Program-made: the position numbers and the translations under genes
The notes under the pieces: generated by a model
Database searches by the model: none
Seen by the model: only the letters and a program-made list of their open reading frames with translations
What the model was told of the DNA's origin: nothing
Origin: Streptomyces rapamycinicus NRRL 5491
GTDB taxonomy: Bacteria; Actinomycetota; Actinomycetes; Streptomycetales; Streptomycetaceae
Reading direction: 5' to 3'
NCBI RefSeq assembly: GCF_024298965.1
Contig: NZ_CP085193.1
Coordinates: forward strand, 10,540,001 to 10,604,000
Length of the DNA: 64,000 nucleotides
Shown: positions 1-8,237 of the stretch, one piece after another
Layout of the letters: the number at the start of each line of letters is the position of its first letter
How positions within the stretch are numbered: the stretch's first letter is position 1

Positions 1-479
1 AGAACCCGCGCCGCCGCGCGTCCCCGTGCTCCGACACCAGCAGCACCGCCCCGCCCCATTCGCCGCCCAGCGCGAACCCCTGCAGCAGACGCAGCGCGGT
101 GAGCAGTACGGGCGCCGCCGAGCCGACCGTGGCGTGGGTGGGCAGCAGCCCGATGGCGCAGGTCGCGCCGCCCATCATCAGCAGACTCAGGATCAGCAGC
201 TTCTTACGGCCGAGCCGGTCGCCGTAGTGGCCGAATACCAGGGCACCGACCGGCCGGGCGGCGAAGCCGACCGCGTAGGTCAGGAACGACAGCAGCGTCC
301 CGACGAGCGGGTCGGAGTCCGGGAAGAAGAGCTTGTTGAAGACGAGCGCGGCGGCCGAGCCGTAGAGGAAGAAGTCGTACCACTCGATGGTGGTGCCGAT
401 CAGGCTCGCGGCGACGATACGGCGCAGCGAGCCGGGTGGGGTCGGGGGAGCGGAGGCCGGAGAATCCGGGGTGGGCATG
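1..479 (-). CDS. MFS transporter, metabolite:H+ symporter (MHS) type, N-terminal part
   Basis: This is the N-terminal 159 residues of a membrane transporter; the rest runs off the left edge. The protein starts MPTPDSPASAPPTPPG and then shows the MHS signature GTTIEWYDFFLYG, a GDRLGRKK loop between helices 2 and 3, and GGEWGGAVLL in helix 4. The family (ShiA- and ProP-like) couples proton entry to uptake of organic acids, betaines or similar solutes; the substrate cannot be read here. A start at 479 fits because the sequence before the IEWYDFF motif is short, as in the family. The TetR gene ending at 641 lies upstream on the same strand. Confidence 0.85.
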
Positions 480-640
480 GGTCACCACTTCCGAGCGGGG
501 TGCGGGGACGGTTTCGTGTTGCCACACCGTAGAAATGCGCAGTTCGGCTCGGATATGTAGGCGGGCGACATACTTCACCCGGCCACTGTGGTGACACGCC
601 CCGCCCAGGGACGTCCTGGACGTCCCGCCCCGGACGCCCC

Positions 641-1321
641 CTAGTCGGCGCGTCCCGTGCGCGGCCGACGTACCTTGCCGAGCTGGAGCATGGCGGCGTT
701 GAGCTGCTCCGGGGTGAGCGAGGGGGCCGGGAGCGGATGGGATCCCTCGGGGCGCAGCCCGTCGAGCAGCAGGGCCAGATAGCGGCGCCAGGCCAGCGGC
801 GCGGCGACGGTCGAGCCGGGGACCGCGCGGCCGAGCGCGGCCAGCATGAACTGCAGGTCCTCCGCGGTGGCGTCCGGCCGGACCTTGCCCTGCTTCTGGG
901 CACGGCCCAGAAGGTCGTCGAGCGTCTTGTGGTTCTCCTTACGGAGCGCGTCGAGCGAGGGGACGCCCTGGATGCCGGTGGTCATCAGGTCGTTGGTGCC
1001 CCGGTCGGCGGCGAGCAGTCCGAAGATGCGCTCCAGGTAGGCTGTGAGCCCGGCCCAGGCGTCGGTCGCGGAGCGGGCCTCCTCGGCGGCCCGCAGAATG
1101 TCCCGAAGGGAATCGCCGAATACCGCCTCGATGAGTTCCGCCCGGCCGGCGAACCGCCGGTAGAGGGTGGCGCTGCCGACTCCGGCCCGACGGGCGATGT
1201 CGTCGAGCGGGGCGTCCACACCCTGATCCGTGTAGATCTCCCGGGCGGCAGCTATCAGCATCTCGCGGTTGCGCCGTGCGTCTCGGCGCAACGGTGTCTC
1301 TTTCTCCACACGGCTGCCCAT
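641..1321 (-). CDS. TetR/AcrR family transcriptional repressor
   Basis: A 226-residue TetR-type regulator starting MGSRVEKETPLRRDARRN. The helix-turn-helix lies around residues 20-60 (DDIARRAGVGSATLYRRF) and is followed by a helical ligand-binding domain with the C-terminal pattern typical of Streptomyces TetR proteins. A start six codons further upstream is possible; I prefer the ATG at 1321, which lies just outside the palindrome at 1334-1370. The divergent P450 gene begins at 1445, so the protein probably represses both its own gene and that P450. The ligand is unknown. Confidence 0.88.
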   Translation of the reverse strand: MGSRVEKETPLRRDARRNREMLIAAAREIYTDQGVDAPLDDIARRAGVGSATLYRRFAGRAELIEAVFGDSLRDILRAAEEARSATDAWAGLTAYLERIFGLLAADRGTNDLMTTGIQGVPSLDALRKENHKTLDDLLGRAQKQGKVRPDATAEDLQFMLAALGRAVPGSTVAAPLAWRRYLALLLDGLRPEGSHPLPAPSLTPEQLNAAMLQLGKVRRPRTGRAD

Positions 1322-1333
1322 GGCCCGCAACCC

Positions 1334-1370
1334 TAACACTAACCGGGGGAATCTCTCCGGTTAGGTGTTA
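1334..1370. promoter_or_regulatory. TetR-type operator between the repressor and the P450
   Basis: A large inverted repeat fills the gap between the divergent genes. The left arm TAACACTAACCGG (1334-1346) pairs with the right arm CCGGTTAGGTGTTA (1357-1370), with one extra base in the right arm. The arms end 13 bases from the repressor start and about 75 bases before the P450 start. This position and symmetry are what a TetR autoregulatory operator would have. Binding by the adjacent protein is inferred. Confidence 0.75.
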
Positions 1371-1444
1371 AGATCATCGCCAGGGCGGGGAACGATCCCC
1401 GGTTCTGGCTTCGGGGGAAGCCGCCAACCGACTGAGGGGATCAC

Positions 1445-2656
1445 ATGCCCCAGGATCTGTCCGCGCTCGGCGCGGATTTCGTCGTCAACCCGTATCCGGT
1501 CTACGCACGGCTGCGGGAGCGGGGCCCGGTCCACCGGGTGCGTACCGACGCCTCCGGTGAGTTCTGGCTCGTCGTCGGCCATGAGGAGGCCCGCACCGCG
1601 CTGACCGACCCCCGGCTGAGCAATGACGTCCGGCACTCGGCAGCGTGGCAGGACGACGGCGGCAACGCCATCGGACGGAACATGGTGCAGACCGACCCGC
1701 CGCACCACACCCGGCTGCGGGGGCTGGTGGCCCGCGCGTTCACCCCGGCCCGGATCGAGGCCCTGCGTCCCCGCGTCCGGCAGATCGCGGACGAACTGCT
1801 GGCCGCGATGGCCCCGCTGGGCCGGGCCGACCTCGTCGAGGACTACGCGCTGCCGCTGCCCCTGGCCGTCATCTGCGAGCTGCTGGGGGTGCCGGAGACG
1901 GATCGCAAGGCGTTCCACGACTGGTACCTCGAGAGCACCGACCTGACCCGCCCGGAGGCCGCCGGTGCCGCCGCCCAGGCCCTGACGGGCTACTTCGCGG
2001 AGCTCATCGAGGCCAAGCGCCGCGGCCCCGGCGACGATCTGCTCAGCGCCCTGGTCCGCACCATGGACGGGGACGGCGACGCGCTCTCCGACGGCGACGC
2101 GCTCTCCGACGAGGAGATGCTCGGCATGACGTTCGTGCTGCTGGTCGCGGGCTACGAGACCTCCGCCAACCTGATCTCCAGCGGTACCCTCGCCCTGCTC
2201 CGCCACCCCGAGCAGCTGGCCGCGCTGCGCGCCGACTGGTCGCTGCTGGACGGCGCGATCGAGGAGATGCTGCGCTACGACGGCCCGGTGGAGAGCGCCG
2301 CGTTCCGCTTCACCAGGGAGCCGATGGAGATCGCGGGCACGACCATTCCGGCCGGGGAGCCGGTGGGGGTCGTCCTGGCCGCCGGGTCGCGCGACCCCCG
2401 GCGCTTCGCCGAGCCGGACCGCTTCGACATCCGGCGCGCACCGCGCGGCCATCTCGCCTTCGGACATGGTGTCCACCACTGCCTGGGCGCCCCGCTGGCC
2501 CGGCTCGAAGCGGCCATCGCCTTCCGGGCCCTGCTGGAGCGCTGCCCCGATCTGGCCCTGGACGCCGATCCGGCCGAGCTCGCCTGGCGGCCCAGCCTGA
2601 TGCTGCGCGGGCTGCGGCGGCTGCCGGTACGTTTCACCCCGGCTCCGGACGCCTGA
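1445..2656 (+). CDS. Cytochrome P450 (CYP107-like class)
   Basis: A soluble bacterial class I P450 of 403 residues. It shows the C-helix MVQTDPPHHTRLR, the I-helix LLVAGYETSAN (oxygen-activating acid-Thr pair), the K-helix ExxR EEMLR and the heme-ligand loop FGHGVHHCLG with Cys as the thiolate. It needs a ferredoxin and reductase, none of which are encoded here. It differs from the two CotB-type P450s, which carry FxxGxxxC loops of the PFGxGSxKCIG type. An 18-bp exact tandem duplication (2072-2089 and 2090-2107) repeats DGDALS in the loop before the I-helix. The gene is divergent from the TetR gene and probably controlled by it. Its substrate is unknown; a link to cyclooctatin is only positional. 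Confidence 0.93.
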   Translation: MPQDLSALGADFVVNPYPVYARLRERGPVHRVRTDASGEFWLVVGHEEARTALTDPRLSNDVRHSAAWQDDGGNAIGRNMVQTDPPHHTRLRGLVARAFTPARIEALRPRVRQIADELLAAMAPLGRADLVEDYALPLPLAVICELLGVPETDRKAFHDWYLESTDLTRPEAAGAAAQALTGYFAELIEAKRRGPGDDLLSALVRTMDGDGDALSDGDALSDEEMLGMTFVLLVAGYETSANLISSGTLALLRHPEQLAALRADWSLLDGAIEEMLRYDGPVESAAFRFTREPMEIAGTTIPAGEPVGVVLAAGSRDPRRFAEPDRFDIRRAPRGHLAFGHGVHHCLGAPLARLEAAIAFRALLERCPDLALDADPAELAWRPSLMLRGLRRLPVRFTPAPDA

Positions 2657-2678
2657 TCCCCCGGCCGGGAGCACCCGT

Positions 2679-2708
2679 CGGACCGCGGTGGCCACCCGCC
2701 GCGGTCCG
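2679..2708. terminator. Hairpin between convergent P450 and cotB4
   Basis: The arms CGGACCGCGG (2679-2688) and CCGCGGTCCG (2699-2708) form a perfect 10-bp stem with a 10-base loop, placed between the two convergent stop codons. There is no T tract, which is common for Streptomyces terminators. Confidence 0.6.
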
Positions 2709-2730
2709 CCGGGTCTGCGGGGCACGGCGT

Positions 2731-4092
2731 TCAGCGTGGTTCCGGAATCATCCGCAGCGCACCGGCCGTGAGGCTCATCTGCGGCCTCGGCCGGATCTTC
2801 GTCCCCGGAATCGGGCGCATCCGCCAGCGGCCCGCGATCGCGGCCAGGGCGAGCGTCGCCTCCGTCATGCCGAAGACGTCTCCGATGCACTTGCGGCTGC
2901 CACCGCCGAACGGCAGATACGAGCCGCGCGTCACCTCCTTGGCCCGCTCGGGGAGCCAGCGGTCGGGGTCGAAGGTCTCCGGGCGGGGAAAGAGGACCGG
3001 ATCGCGGTGCAGCACATACGGGCTGATCAGCACGTCCGACCCCGGGGGCAGCCGCCGCCCGCCGAGCTCGGTGGTCTCGGTGGTGGTCCGGGTGAACAGC
3101 CACGCGGGCGGGAAGAGCCGCAGCGCCTCGCTGAACACCCGCTGGGTGTACGCGAGCCGGGGCACGTCGGCGTAGCGCGGGGCGCGCCCGCCCAGCACCT
3201 CGTCGACCTCGGCGTGCAGCGCGGCCTCGGCCCGGGGATTGCGGCCGAGCAGGAACCAGGCCCAGGTCAGCGCGGAGGCGGTGGTCTCGATCCCGGCCAG
3301 CAGCAGGGTCATGACCTGGTCGTGGATCTCCTGGTCCGACATCGTGCCGCCGGTCTCGTCGTCCTGTGCCGCGAAGAGCGCGGACAGCACATCGCCGCGG
3401 TCGCCGTCGTCCGACGCCTTGTAGTCGTCGATCATGCGGTCGATGAGCTGGTTCAGCCGGGCGAGCGCGTCGTCGAAGCGCCGGTTCGCCGCGAGCGGGA
3501 GCTTGGCCAGCAGCCTGGTGGGGTCGATCGCCTGCCGGTAGGCGCCCTCCACGACGATGGGCAGACAGTGCTGGATCTCGGCCACGGCATGCGGCGCCAT
3601 ATCGGTCGAGAAGAGCGCACGGGCGGTCACCCGCGCGGTGAGCGCGAGCATCTCGTGGCTGACGTCGATGGGCCGGCGCGCCGTCCACGCCGTGGACTCG
3701 GCCTCGCACTCCCGCTCCATCACCTCGGCGTACTTGGCGATCCGGGCGGCGTGGAACGCGGGCTGCACCAGTCGGCGTTGCCGCCGGTGGTCCGCCCAGT
3801 CGGAGGTGATCAGGCCGTTGCCCAGGATGGGCTTGGCCTTCTCCTTGACCGGCCCGCCGGTGTCGTAGACCCGCGCGTTCACCAGCACCTGCTGGATCAG
3901 CTCCGGATGGCAGGGCAGATAGACGGGCCGGGGCCCCAGCCGGAGCTCGACCAGATCGCCGTGGGCGGGCAGGGAGGCCAGGAACTGAAGCGGTTTGCGG
4001 CCCATGAGCAGGGCATGGCCGGCCAGCGGAAGCCCGCCGGGGGCGACGGCGTGCCGCCAGTTGCGCGTCGCCGGTTGCTGCGCGGTCCTCAT
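2731..4092 (-). CDS. cotB4: Cytochrome P450 CotB4, cyclooctatin late hydroxylase
   Basis: A 453-residue P450, last gene of the cyclooctatin operon. In the established pathway CotB4 makes the final hydroxylation (C-18) that turns cyclooctat-7(8),10(14)-diene-type intermediates into cyclooctatin. It shows the I-helix AGIETTAS, the ExxR motif SEALR followed by FPPAW, and the heme loop PFGGGSRKCIG. I chose the ATG at 4092 because AAGGA sits 10 bases upstream. A GTG at 4110 has no ribosome site. The gene follows cotB3 after 82 bases that contain a strong hairpin. The protein is the same length as CotB3 and shares its N-terminal pattern (FLASLPAHGDLVE), so the two are ancient duplicates. Redox partners are not in the window. 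Confidence 0.93.
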   Translation of the reverse strand: MRTAQQPATRNWRHAVAPGGLPLAGHALLMGRKPLQFLASLPAHGDLVELRLGPRPVYLPCHPELIQQVLVNARVYDTGGPVKEKAKPILGNGLITSDWADHRRQRRLVQPAFHAARIAKYAEVMERECEAESTAWTARRPIDVSHEMLALTARVTARALFSTDMAPHAVAEIQHCLPIVVEGAYRQAIDPTRLLAKLPLAANRRFDDALARLNQLIDRMIDDYKASDDGDRGDVLSALFAAQDDETGGTMSDQEIHDQVMTLLLAGIETTASALTWAWFLLGRNPRAEAALHAEVDEVLGGRAPRYADVPRLAYTQRVFSEALRLFPPAWLFTRTTTETTELGGRRLPPGSDVLISPYVLHRDPVLFPRPETFDPDRWLPERAKEVTRGSYLPFGGGSRKCIGDVFGMTEATLALAAIAGRWRMRPIPGTKIRPRPQMSLTAGALRMIPEPR

Positions 4093-4142
4093 GCGGAAGA
4101 TGTCCTTCACTCGCGAGGTGGGGTACGGAAGGTGCGGGGTGC

Positions 4143-4168
4143 CCGGTCCGGGGCGGACCCCGGACCGG
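4143..4168. terminator. Intercistronic hairpin between cotB3 and cotB4
   Basis: The arms CCGGTCCGGGG (4143-4153) and CCCCGGACCGG (4158-4168) form a perfect 11-bp stem with a CGGA loop, 7 bases past the cotB3 stop. It has no T tract and sits inside the operon. It may therefore act as a partial terminator or mRNA stabiliser that sets the ratio of CotB3 to CotB4. Confidence 0.5.
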
Positions 4169-4174
4169 ACGTCG

Positions 4175-5536
4175 TCAGCGCGGCTCGCACACCATGGGCA
4201 GCGGGCCGGGTTCGAGCGTCGCCTTCGGCTCGGGGCGCAATGTCGTCCCGGGCACCGGGCGGAGACGCCAGCGGCTCGCGATCGTGGCCACGATGAGGGC
4301 GGTCTCGGTCAGCGCCAGCACGTCCCCGATGCACTTGTGGCTGCCCGCGCCGAACGGGAGCAGCGCCCCGCGCTCCACCTCCTTGGCGCGGTCGCCGAGC
4401 CAGCGCTCGGGGTCGAACCGCTCGGGGTCGGGGAACAGCTCGGGGTTGTGGTGCAGCGCCTGGGCGCTGTAGAGGATCATCGTGCCCGCCGGGACGGTCC
4501 GGCCGCCGAGTTCGGTCTCGGCCGCCGTGACCCGCATCGCCATCCAGGACGGCGGATACAGCCGCAGCGACTCGGTGATGACCCCGCGGGTGTACTCCAG
4601 GGACGGCAGGTCATCGAAGGTGGGCGAGCGGCCCTCCAGGATCTCGTCGATCTCGGCGTGCACCCGCTTCTCCACCTCCGGGTGGGCGCCCAGGAGATGG
4701 AAGACGAAGGCGAGGGTCGAGGCGGTGGTCTCGCTCCCGGCCACCAGGAAGGTGACCACCTGGTCGAGGATCTCGCCGTCGTCAAGGCCCTTCCCGGTCT
4801 CGGGGTGTTCGGCGCGCAGCAGCGTGGAGAGCAGATCGCCGTGGTCGGCGCCGGAGCGCCGGCGCTCGCGGATCATCTCGTCCACGATTCTCCGCAGCCG
4901 GGCATTGGCCCGGTCGTAGCGCCGGTTGCCCGGGGTGGGGAGCTTCTCCATGATCCCCAATGGCGCCATCGTGCGCTTGTAGATGCCGTCCGAGACGATG
5001 CGCAGACAGTGGCGCGCCTCGTCGATCGTCGCCTCGTCGATCCCGGTGGAGAACAGCGTCCGCGCGGCCACCCGCATCAGCAGGGCGTGCATGGTGTCGC
5101 TGATGTCCAGGGTGCGCCCGGGCTCCCAGGAGCCGATCGCGGCGCGGGTGTCATCGGCGACCGCGGCGGTGTAGGCGGCGATCTTCGGGGTGTGGAACGC
5201 GGGCTGGATCATCCGCCGCTGGTAGCGGTGGTCCTCGCCCCGCGAGACCGAGAGGCTGTTCCCGAGCAGCTGCCGCGCCTTGTCGAAGACCCCGCCCTTG
5301 TCGAACACCCGGGGGTTGAGCAGCACCTGACGGACCAGCTCGGGATGGCAGGCCAGATAGGCGCGGCTGGGCCCCAGCCTGACCTCCACCAGATCGCCGT
5401 GGGCGGGCAGGGAGGCCAGGAACTGCAGCGGACGGCGCCAGAGCGCCAGGGTGTGCCCCAGCAGCGGCACCGAGCCGGGCGCCGTGCCGGTGGTCCAGGA
5501 GCGCTCCGGCTGTGCGGAGCTCTTCGTGGGAGTCAC
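4175..5536 (-). CDS. cotB3: Cytochrome P450 CotB3, cyclooctatin first hydroxylase
   Basis: A P450 of 453 residues from the GTG at 5536. CotB3 is known to hydroxylate the CotB2 product at C-5, giving the diol that CotB4 then oxidises. The I-helix is AGSETTAS, the K-helix ExxR is ESLR, and the heme loop is PFGAGSHKCIG with Cys as the iron ligand. The start lies 14 bases after the cotB2 stop with GAGG upstream. An alternative GTG at 5554 overlaps the cotB2 stop and would add six residues. The short spacing implies co-transcription with cotB1 and cotB2. Confidence 0.93.
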   Translation of the reverse strand: MTPTKSSAQPERSWTTGTAPGSVPLLGHTLALWRRPLQFLASLPAHGDLVEVRLGPSRAYLACHPELVRQVLLNPRVFDKGGVFDKARQLLGNSLSVSRGEDHRYQRRMIQPAFHTPKIAAYTAAVADDTRAAIGSWEPGRTLDISDTMHALLMRVAARTLFSTGIDEATIDEARHCLRIVSDGIYKRTMAPLGIMEKLPTPGNRRYDRANARLRRIVDEMIRERRRSGADHGDLLSTLLRAEHPETGKGLDDGEILDQVVTFLVAGSETTASTLAFVFHLLGAHPEVEKRVHAEIDEILEGRSPTFDDLPSLEYTRGVITESLRLYPPSWMAMRVTAAETELGGRTVPAGTMILYSAQALHHNPELFPDPERFDPERWLGDRAKEVERGALLPFGAGSHKCIGDVLALTETALIVATIASRWRLRPVPGTTLRPEPKATLEPGPLPMVCEPR

Positions 5537-5550
5537 GGGTCCCCGTTCCC

Positions 5551-6474
5551 TCACTGGATGCGGGAGTTGACGTCGTTGACGGCCGTCTTGTAGCGCTTGT
5601 TGCTGGTCGTCCAGACGAAGTTGCCGTAGATCAGATCGAGGAAGACGTCCTGCGTCAGCTGATCGAACGCCTTGATGCACTCGATGTCCTCGATCATGTC
5701 ATCGAGCCGGGCCTGGAAGAACTCCTTGAACGCCGTCTCATCGCTCACATCGCAGAGCCGGAAACAGTTGGTGATCTGGTCCAGGGAGACCTCGCGGTCA
5801 TAGGAGTAGAAGTCGTTGACGATGGTGAGTCCGCGGGTGGTCATGCGCGCGGCCAGGCTCGTCTTGGCGTGTTCGGTGAACTCCGGATGCCGGTAGATCG
5901 GATACGACATCTTCATCCAGAAGTCGACGCCGATGTCGGTGACCCGGAAACGGAAATACTGTTCCGGGGACGTGGTGCACAGCGCCGCCTTGATGGGCGA
6001 GTCGCGGAACATATGGTCGCTGGTGACGAAGGCGCGTGCCGCCTCGTACGCGACCTCCGCGTCCTCGGGGCCGTAGTACTTCTCGCAGATCTTGCGCAGC
6101 TGGGGCAGGAAGAGACCGAAGTCGTGGAGCGCGGGATCCATGTCGTCCCACACGAACGTCACGCAGTTCAGGACGCAGACGGCCTTGAACGCCTCCATGT
6201 CCTTGATATGGCGGGGGCTCTGGGACCACAGCACCACCCCCACATAGGAGATCCAGCGCTCATCGGAAACCGATTTTCCGAGCGGCGCCACCGCCGCGTT
6301 GCAGTCGTCGATGACCTCACGCAGTTCGGCGTCGGTCAATTCGACCTTGGTGGGCCGGGTGACGACATGGCGGTCGAACATCTCCTGGAAGCGGCGGGTG
6401 CACTCCTCCAGGTACGGGCGGACGCTGTTCCGGCTGATGTCCTGGGCCCCGGCCGTGGAAAGTCCTGTCGTCAT
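5551..6474 (-). CDS. cotB2: Cyclooctat-9-en-7-ol synthase CotB2 (diterpene cyclase)
   Basis: A 307-residue class I terpene synthase, the exact length of CotB2. It converts GGPP to the 5-8-5 tricycle cyclooctat-9-en-7-ol. Numbering coincides with the characterised enzyme. The metal motif is DDMD at 110-113 in place of DDxxD, the NSE motif is N220-S224-E228 within NDFYSYDRE, and the sensor Arg-Tyr is R294-Y295. The cavity residues known to steer the product, F107, F149, W186 and W288, are all wild type, so the native product is expected. The start codon overlaps the cotB1 stop (ATGA at 6471-6474), implying translational coupling. I recognise this protein from memory of the family, not from a search. 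Confidence 0.97.
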   Translation of the reverse strand: MTTGLSTAGAQDISRNSVRPYLEECTRRFQEMFDRHVVTRPTKVELTDAELREVIDDCNAAVAPLGKSVSDERWISYVGVVLWSQSPRHIKDMEAFKAVCVLNCVTFVWDDMDPALHDFGLFLPQLRKICEKYYGPEDAEVAYEAARAFVTSDHMFRDSPIKAALCTTSPEQYFRFRVTDIGVDFWMKMSYPIYRHPEFTEHAKTSLAARMTTRGLTIVNDFYSYDREVSLDQITNCFRLCDVSDETAFKEFFQARLDDMIEDIECIKAFDQLTQDVFLDLIYGNFVWTTSNKRYKTAVNDVNSRIQ

Positions 6475-7550
6475 GAGTTCCTCACAGTGGCCATGCGGGC
6501 GATCTGCTTCAGCGCGTTGACCGCGTCCGCGGTGAATGGGGCGTCGTCGAGGGCCCGCAGGGCCTGCGTCCGGCGGTCGTCGATCATCTGCTCGACGGCC
6601 TCCCGGGCGGTGGTGGCGGCGAAGATCTCCTGAATGGTCGCGGCGTCCCGCTCGTCCAGCAGCGGATTGCCGATGAGGCTGCGCAGCCGCGCCGCCTGGC
6701 CGGTGTCGGAGCCGCGCAGGGCGAGCGCGATCAGGGTGGTGTTCTTCCCGGCCCGCAGATCGTCCAGCTGGGACTTGCCGGTCGACTCCGGATCGCCGTA
6801 CACGCCCAGCAGATCGTCGCGGAGCTGGAACGCCTCGCCGAGCGGCAGGGCGTAGGCGGTGAACGCCTCCATGGCCTCCGGTCCGGCGCCCGCGACGGCG
6901 GCTCCGACGTGCAGCGGACGCTCGATGGTGTACTTGGCGGTCTTGTACCGGTTGACCGTGAGGGTGGCCTCGACGTCGTCCGTCAGCTCCCCGGTGGCCT
7001 GCAGATCGAGGTACTGGCCCAGCATCACCTCGGTGCGCATCTCCGACAGCAGCGGCAGTACGGCGTCGAACTGGTCGGGCGTCAGACCGGCCGAGTGCAG
7101 GAGCTCGTCCGACCAGGTGAGGGCGAGGTCGCCGAGCAGCACCGCCCCGCTGACCCCGAACCGCTCGATCTGATCCGGTCTGCGGTCGGTGGCGCACAGC
7201 GCGGCCAGGGTGCGATGGATGGTCGGCCGGCCGCGACGGGTGTCGCTGTCGTCCATGACGTCGTCGTGGATCAGCGCGAAGGCGTGGAACATCTCCAGAC
7301 AGGCGGCCACCCGGAACACCGTCTCGGTGTCCTCGCCGCCGCCGACGGCCTGCCAGCCGGTGACACACAACAGCGGCCGTATGCGCTTTCCGCCGGACAG
7401 GAAATCCTTCAGCAGCCCGGAGAGATACGGCAGATGGTGTTGCGGAGTGGTGCCGGCCTTGGCCGTCAGGAAATCTTCGAGTACGACGTCCACCGACTTG
7501 CGGACGGTATCCGCATCCAAGCGGCCGGGGCTGAGCGTGGGCGTGGTCAT
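6471..7550 (-). CDS. cotB1: Geranylgeranyl diphosphate synthase CotB1
   Basis: A 359-residue trans-prenyltransferase that supplies GGPP to CotB2. It carries the first Asp-rich motif DDVMD at residues 96-100 (in LIHDDVMDDSD), the substrate-binding GGKRIRP near residue 53, the GQYLDL segment near 178 and the second Asp-rich motif DDLLGVYGD near 245. I chose the ATG at 7550 because GGAGGAG lies about 8-10 bases upstream; an upstream in-frame extension has no such site. It is the first gene of the operon and overlaps cotB2 by four bases. The leader just before the ribosome site holds two direct repeats of GTCGAAAT (7568-7583). Confidence 0.96.
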   Translation of the reverse strand: MTTPTLSPGRLDADTVRKSVDVVLEDFLTAKAGTTPQHHLPYLSGLLKDFLSGGKRIRPLLCVTGWQAVGGGEDTETVFRVAACLEMFHAFALIHDDVMDDSDTRRGRPTIHRTLAALCATDRRPDQIERFGVSGAVLLGDLALTWSDELLHSAGLTPDQFDAVLPLLSEMRTEVMLGQYLDLQATGELTDDVEATLTVNRYKTAKYTIERPLHVGAAVAGAGPEAMEAFTAYALPLGEAFQLRDDLLGVYGDPESTGKSQLDDLRAGKNTTLIALALRGSDTGQAARLRSLIGNPLLDERDAATIQEIFAATTAREAVEQMIDDRRTQALRALDDAPFTADAVNALKQIARMATVRNS

Positions 7551-8186
7551 GCGACTGACTCCTCCACGTCGAAATGTCGAAATCCGTTGATTAAGGAGAA
7601 GAAAACAGGCACGCGGAAACCCTTGCTTCCTACGGAAAAGATGGATTGCCGTCCGTGCTCTGTACGGCACCACGAAGGCAGGCGTGCGTCATGACCGCCG
7701 CCCCATGGTCGATATATCGAACGCCCGTGACGGGCGCGACGATCAGACGCTCAGGGAATCGTGCGGTCGGCGCGGTCGGGTCATTTCCGCGCGTGGAATC
7801 CGGGCCGGGCCGCAAAGAGGCCACGGCCGGTGCGACACCCGCGTGGACATCATCGGTTCGATGGATGCCAGGTGTGCGCGGGCACACTCAATTACGCCCA
7901 TTTTATTCCCCCTGAGTGCCGCCGGTCCCCCCACTCGGACATGAGCAGTCTAGACGCAAGATCGACGGATTCGGAAGCCCGTTCTGGTATCGCGCCTATC
8001 ACTTGACGGCTGAAGGGGGCGGGGTGCTGTCGCCGCGCCCGGAGCGGTCCGAAACCGGGCAACTCGCCCCGTACGCGCCGAGTAACAGTGGAATAAGCGG
8101 CGGCGCAAATATGCACCCGGAGTGTTCGTTGAAAAGTGAACAGGACGCCGAAGGAACAGGGGCCGGACTGAACGGGGGCGAACGGA
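7551..8186. other. Intergenic control region upstream of cotB1
   Basis: About 640 bases without a convincing gene. Open frames exist on both strands, but none has a ribosome site with coding-like third positions. Notable signals are a perfect 12-bp AT-rich palindrome TCGATATATCGA (7709-7720), followed at once by the inverted repeat GCCCG-TGA-CGGGC (7722-7734). An AT-rich patch near 7895-7912 could hold a minus-strand -10 element. The cotB promoter must lie here; I cannot place it with certainty. Confidence 0.5.
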
Positions 8187-8218
8187 ACGGGGCCCCGCCG
8201 TCACCGGCGGGGCCCCGT
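8187..8218 (-). terminator. Terminator of the dhaKLM operon
   Basis: The arms ACGGGGCCCCGCCG (8187-8200) and CGGCGGGGCCCCGT (8205-8218) form a perfect 14-bp stem with a TCAC loop, starting 20 bases past the dhaM stop. There is no long T tract. Confidence 0.8.
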
Positions 8219-8237
8219 CCAATAGCGCGCGGCGGTA

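Noticed and set aside
1361..4296. Very long antisense and offset open frames (up to about 880 codons) across the P450 genes.
   Set aside because: They lie opposite or out of frame to clear P450s, have Arg/Gly/Pro-rich translations typical of GC-rich shadow frames, and lack ribosome sites.
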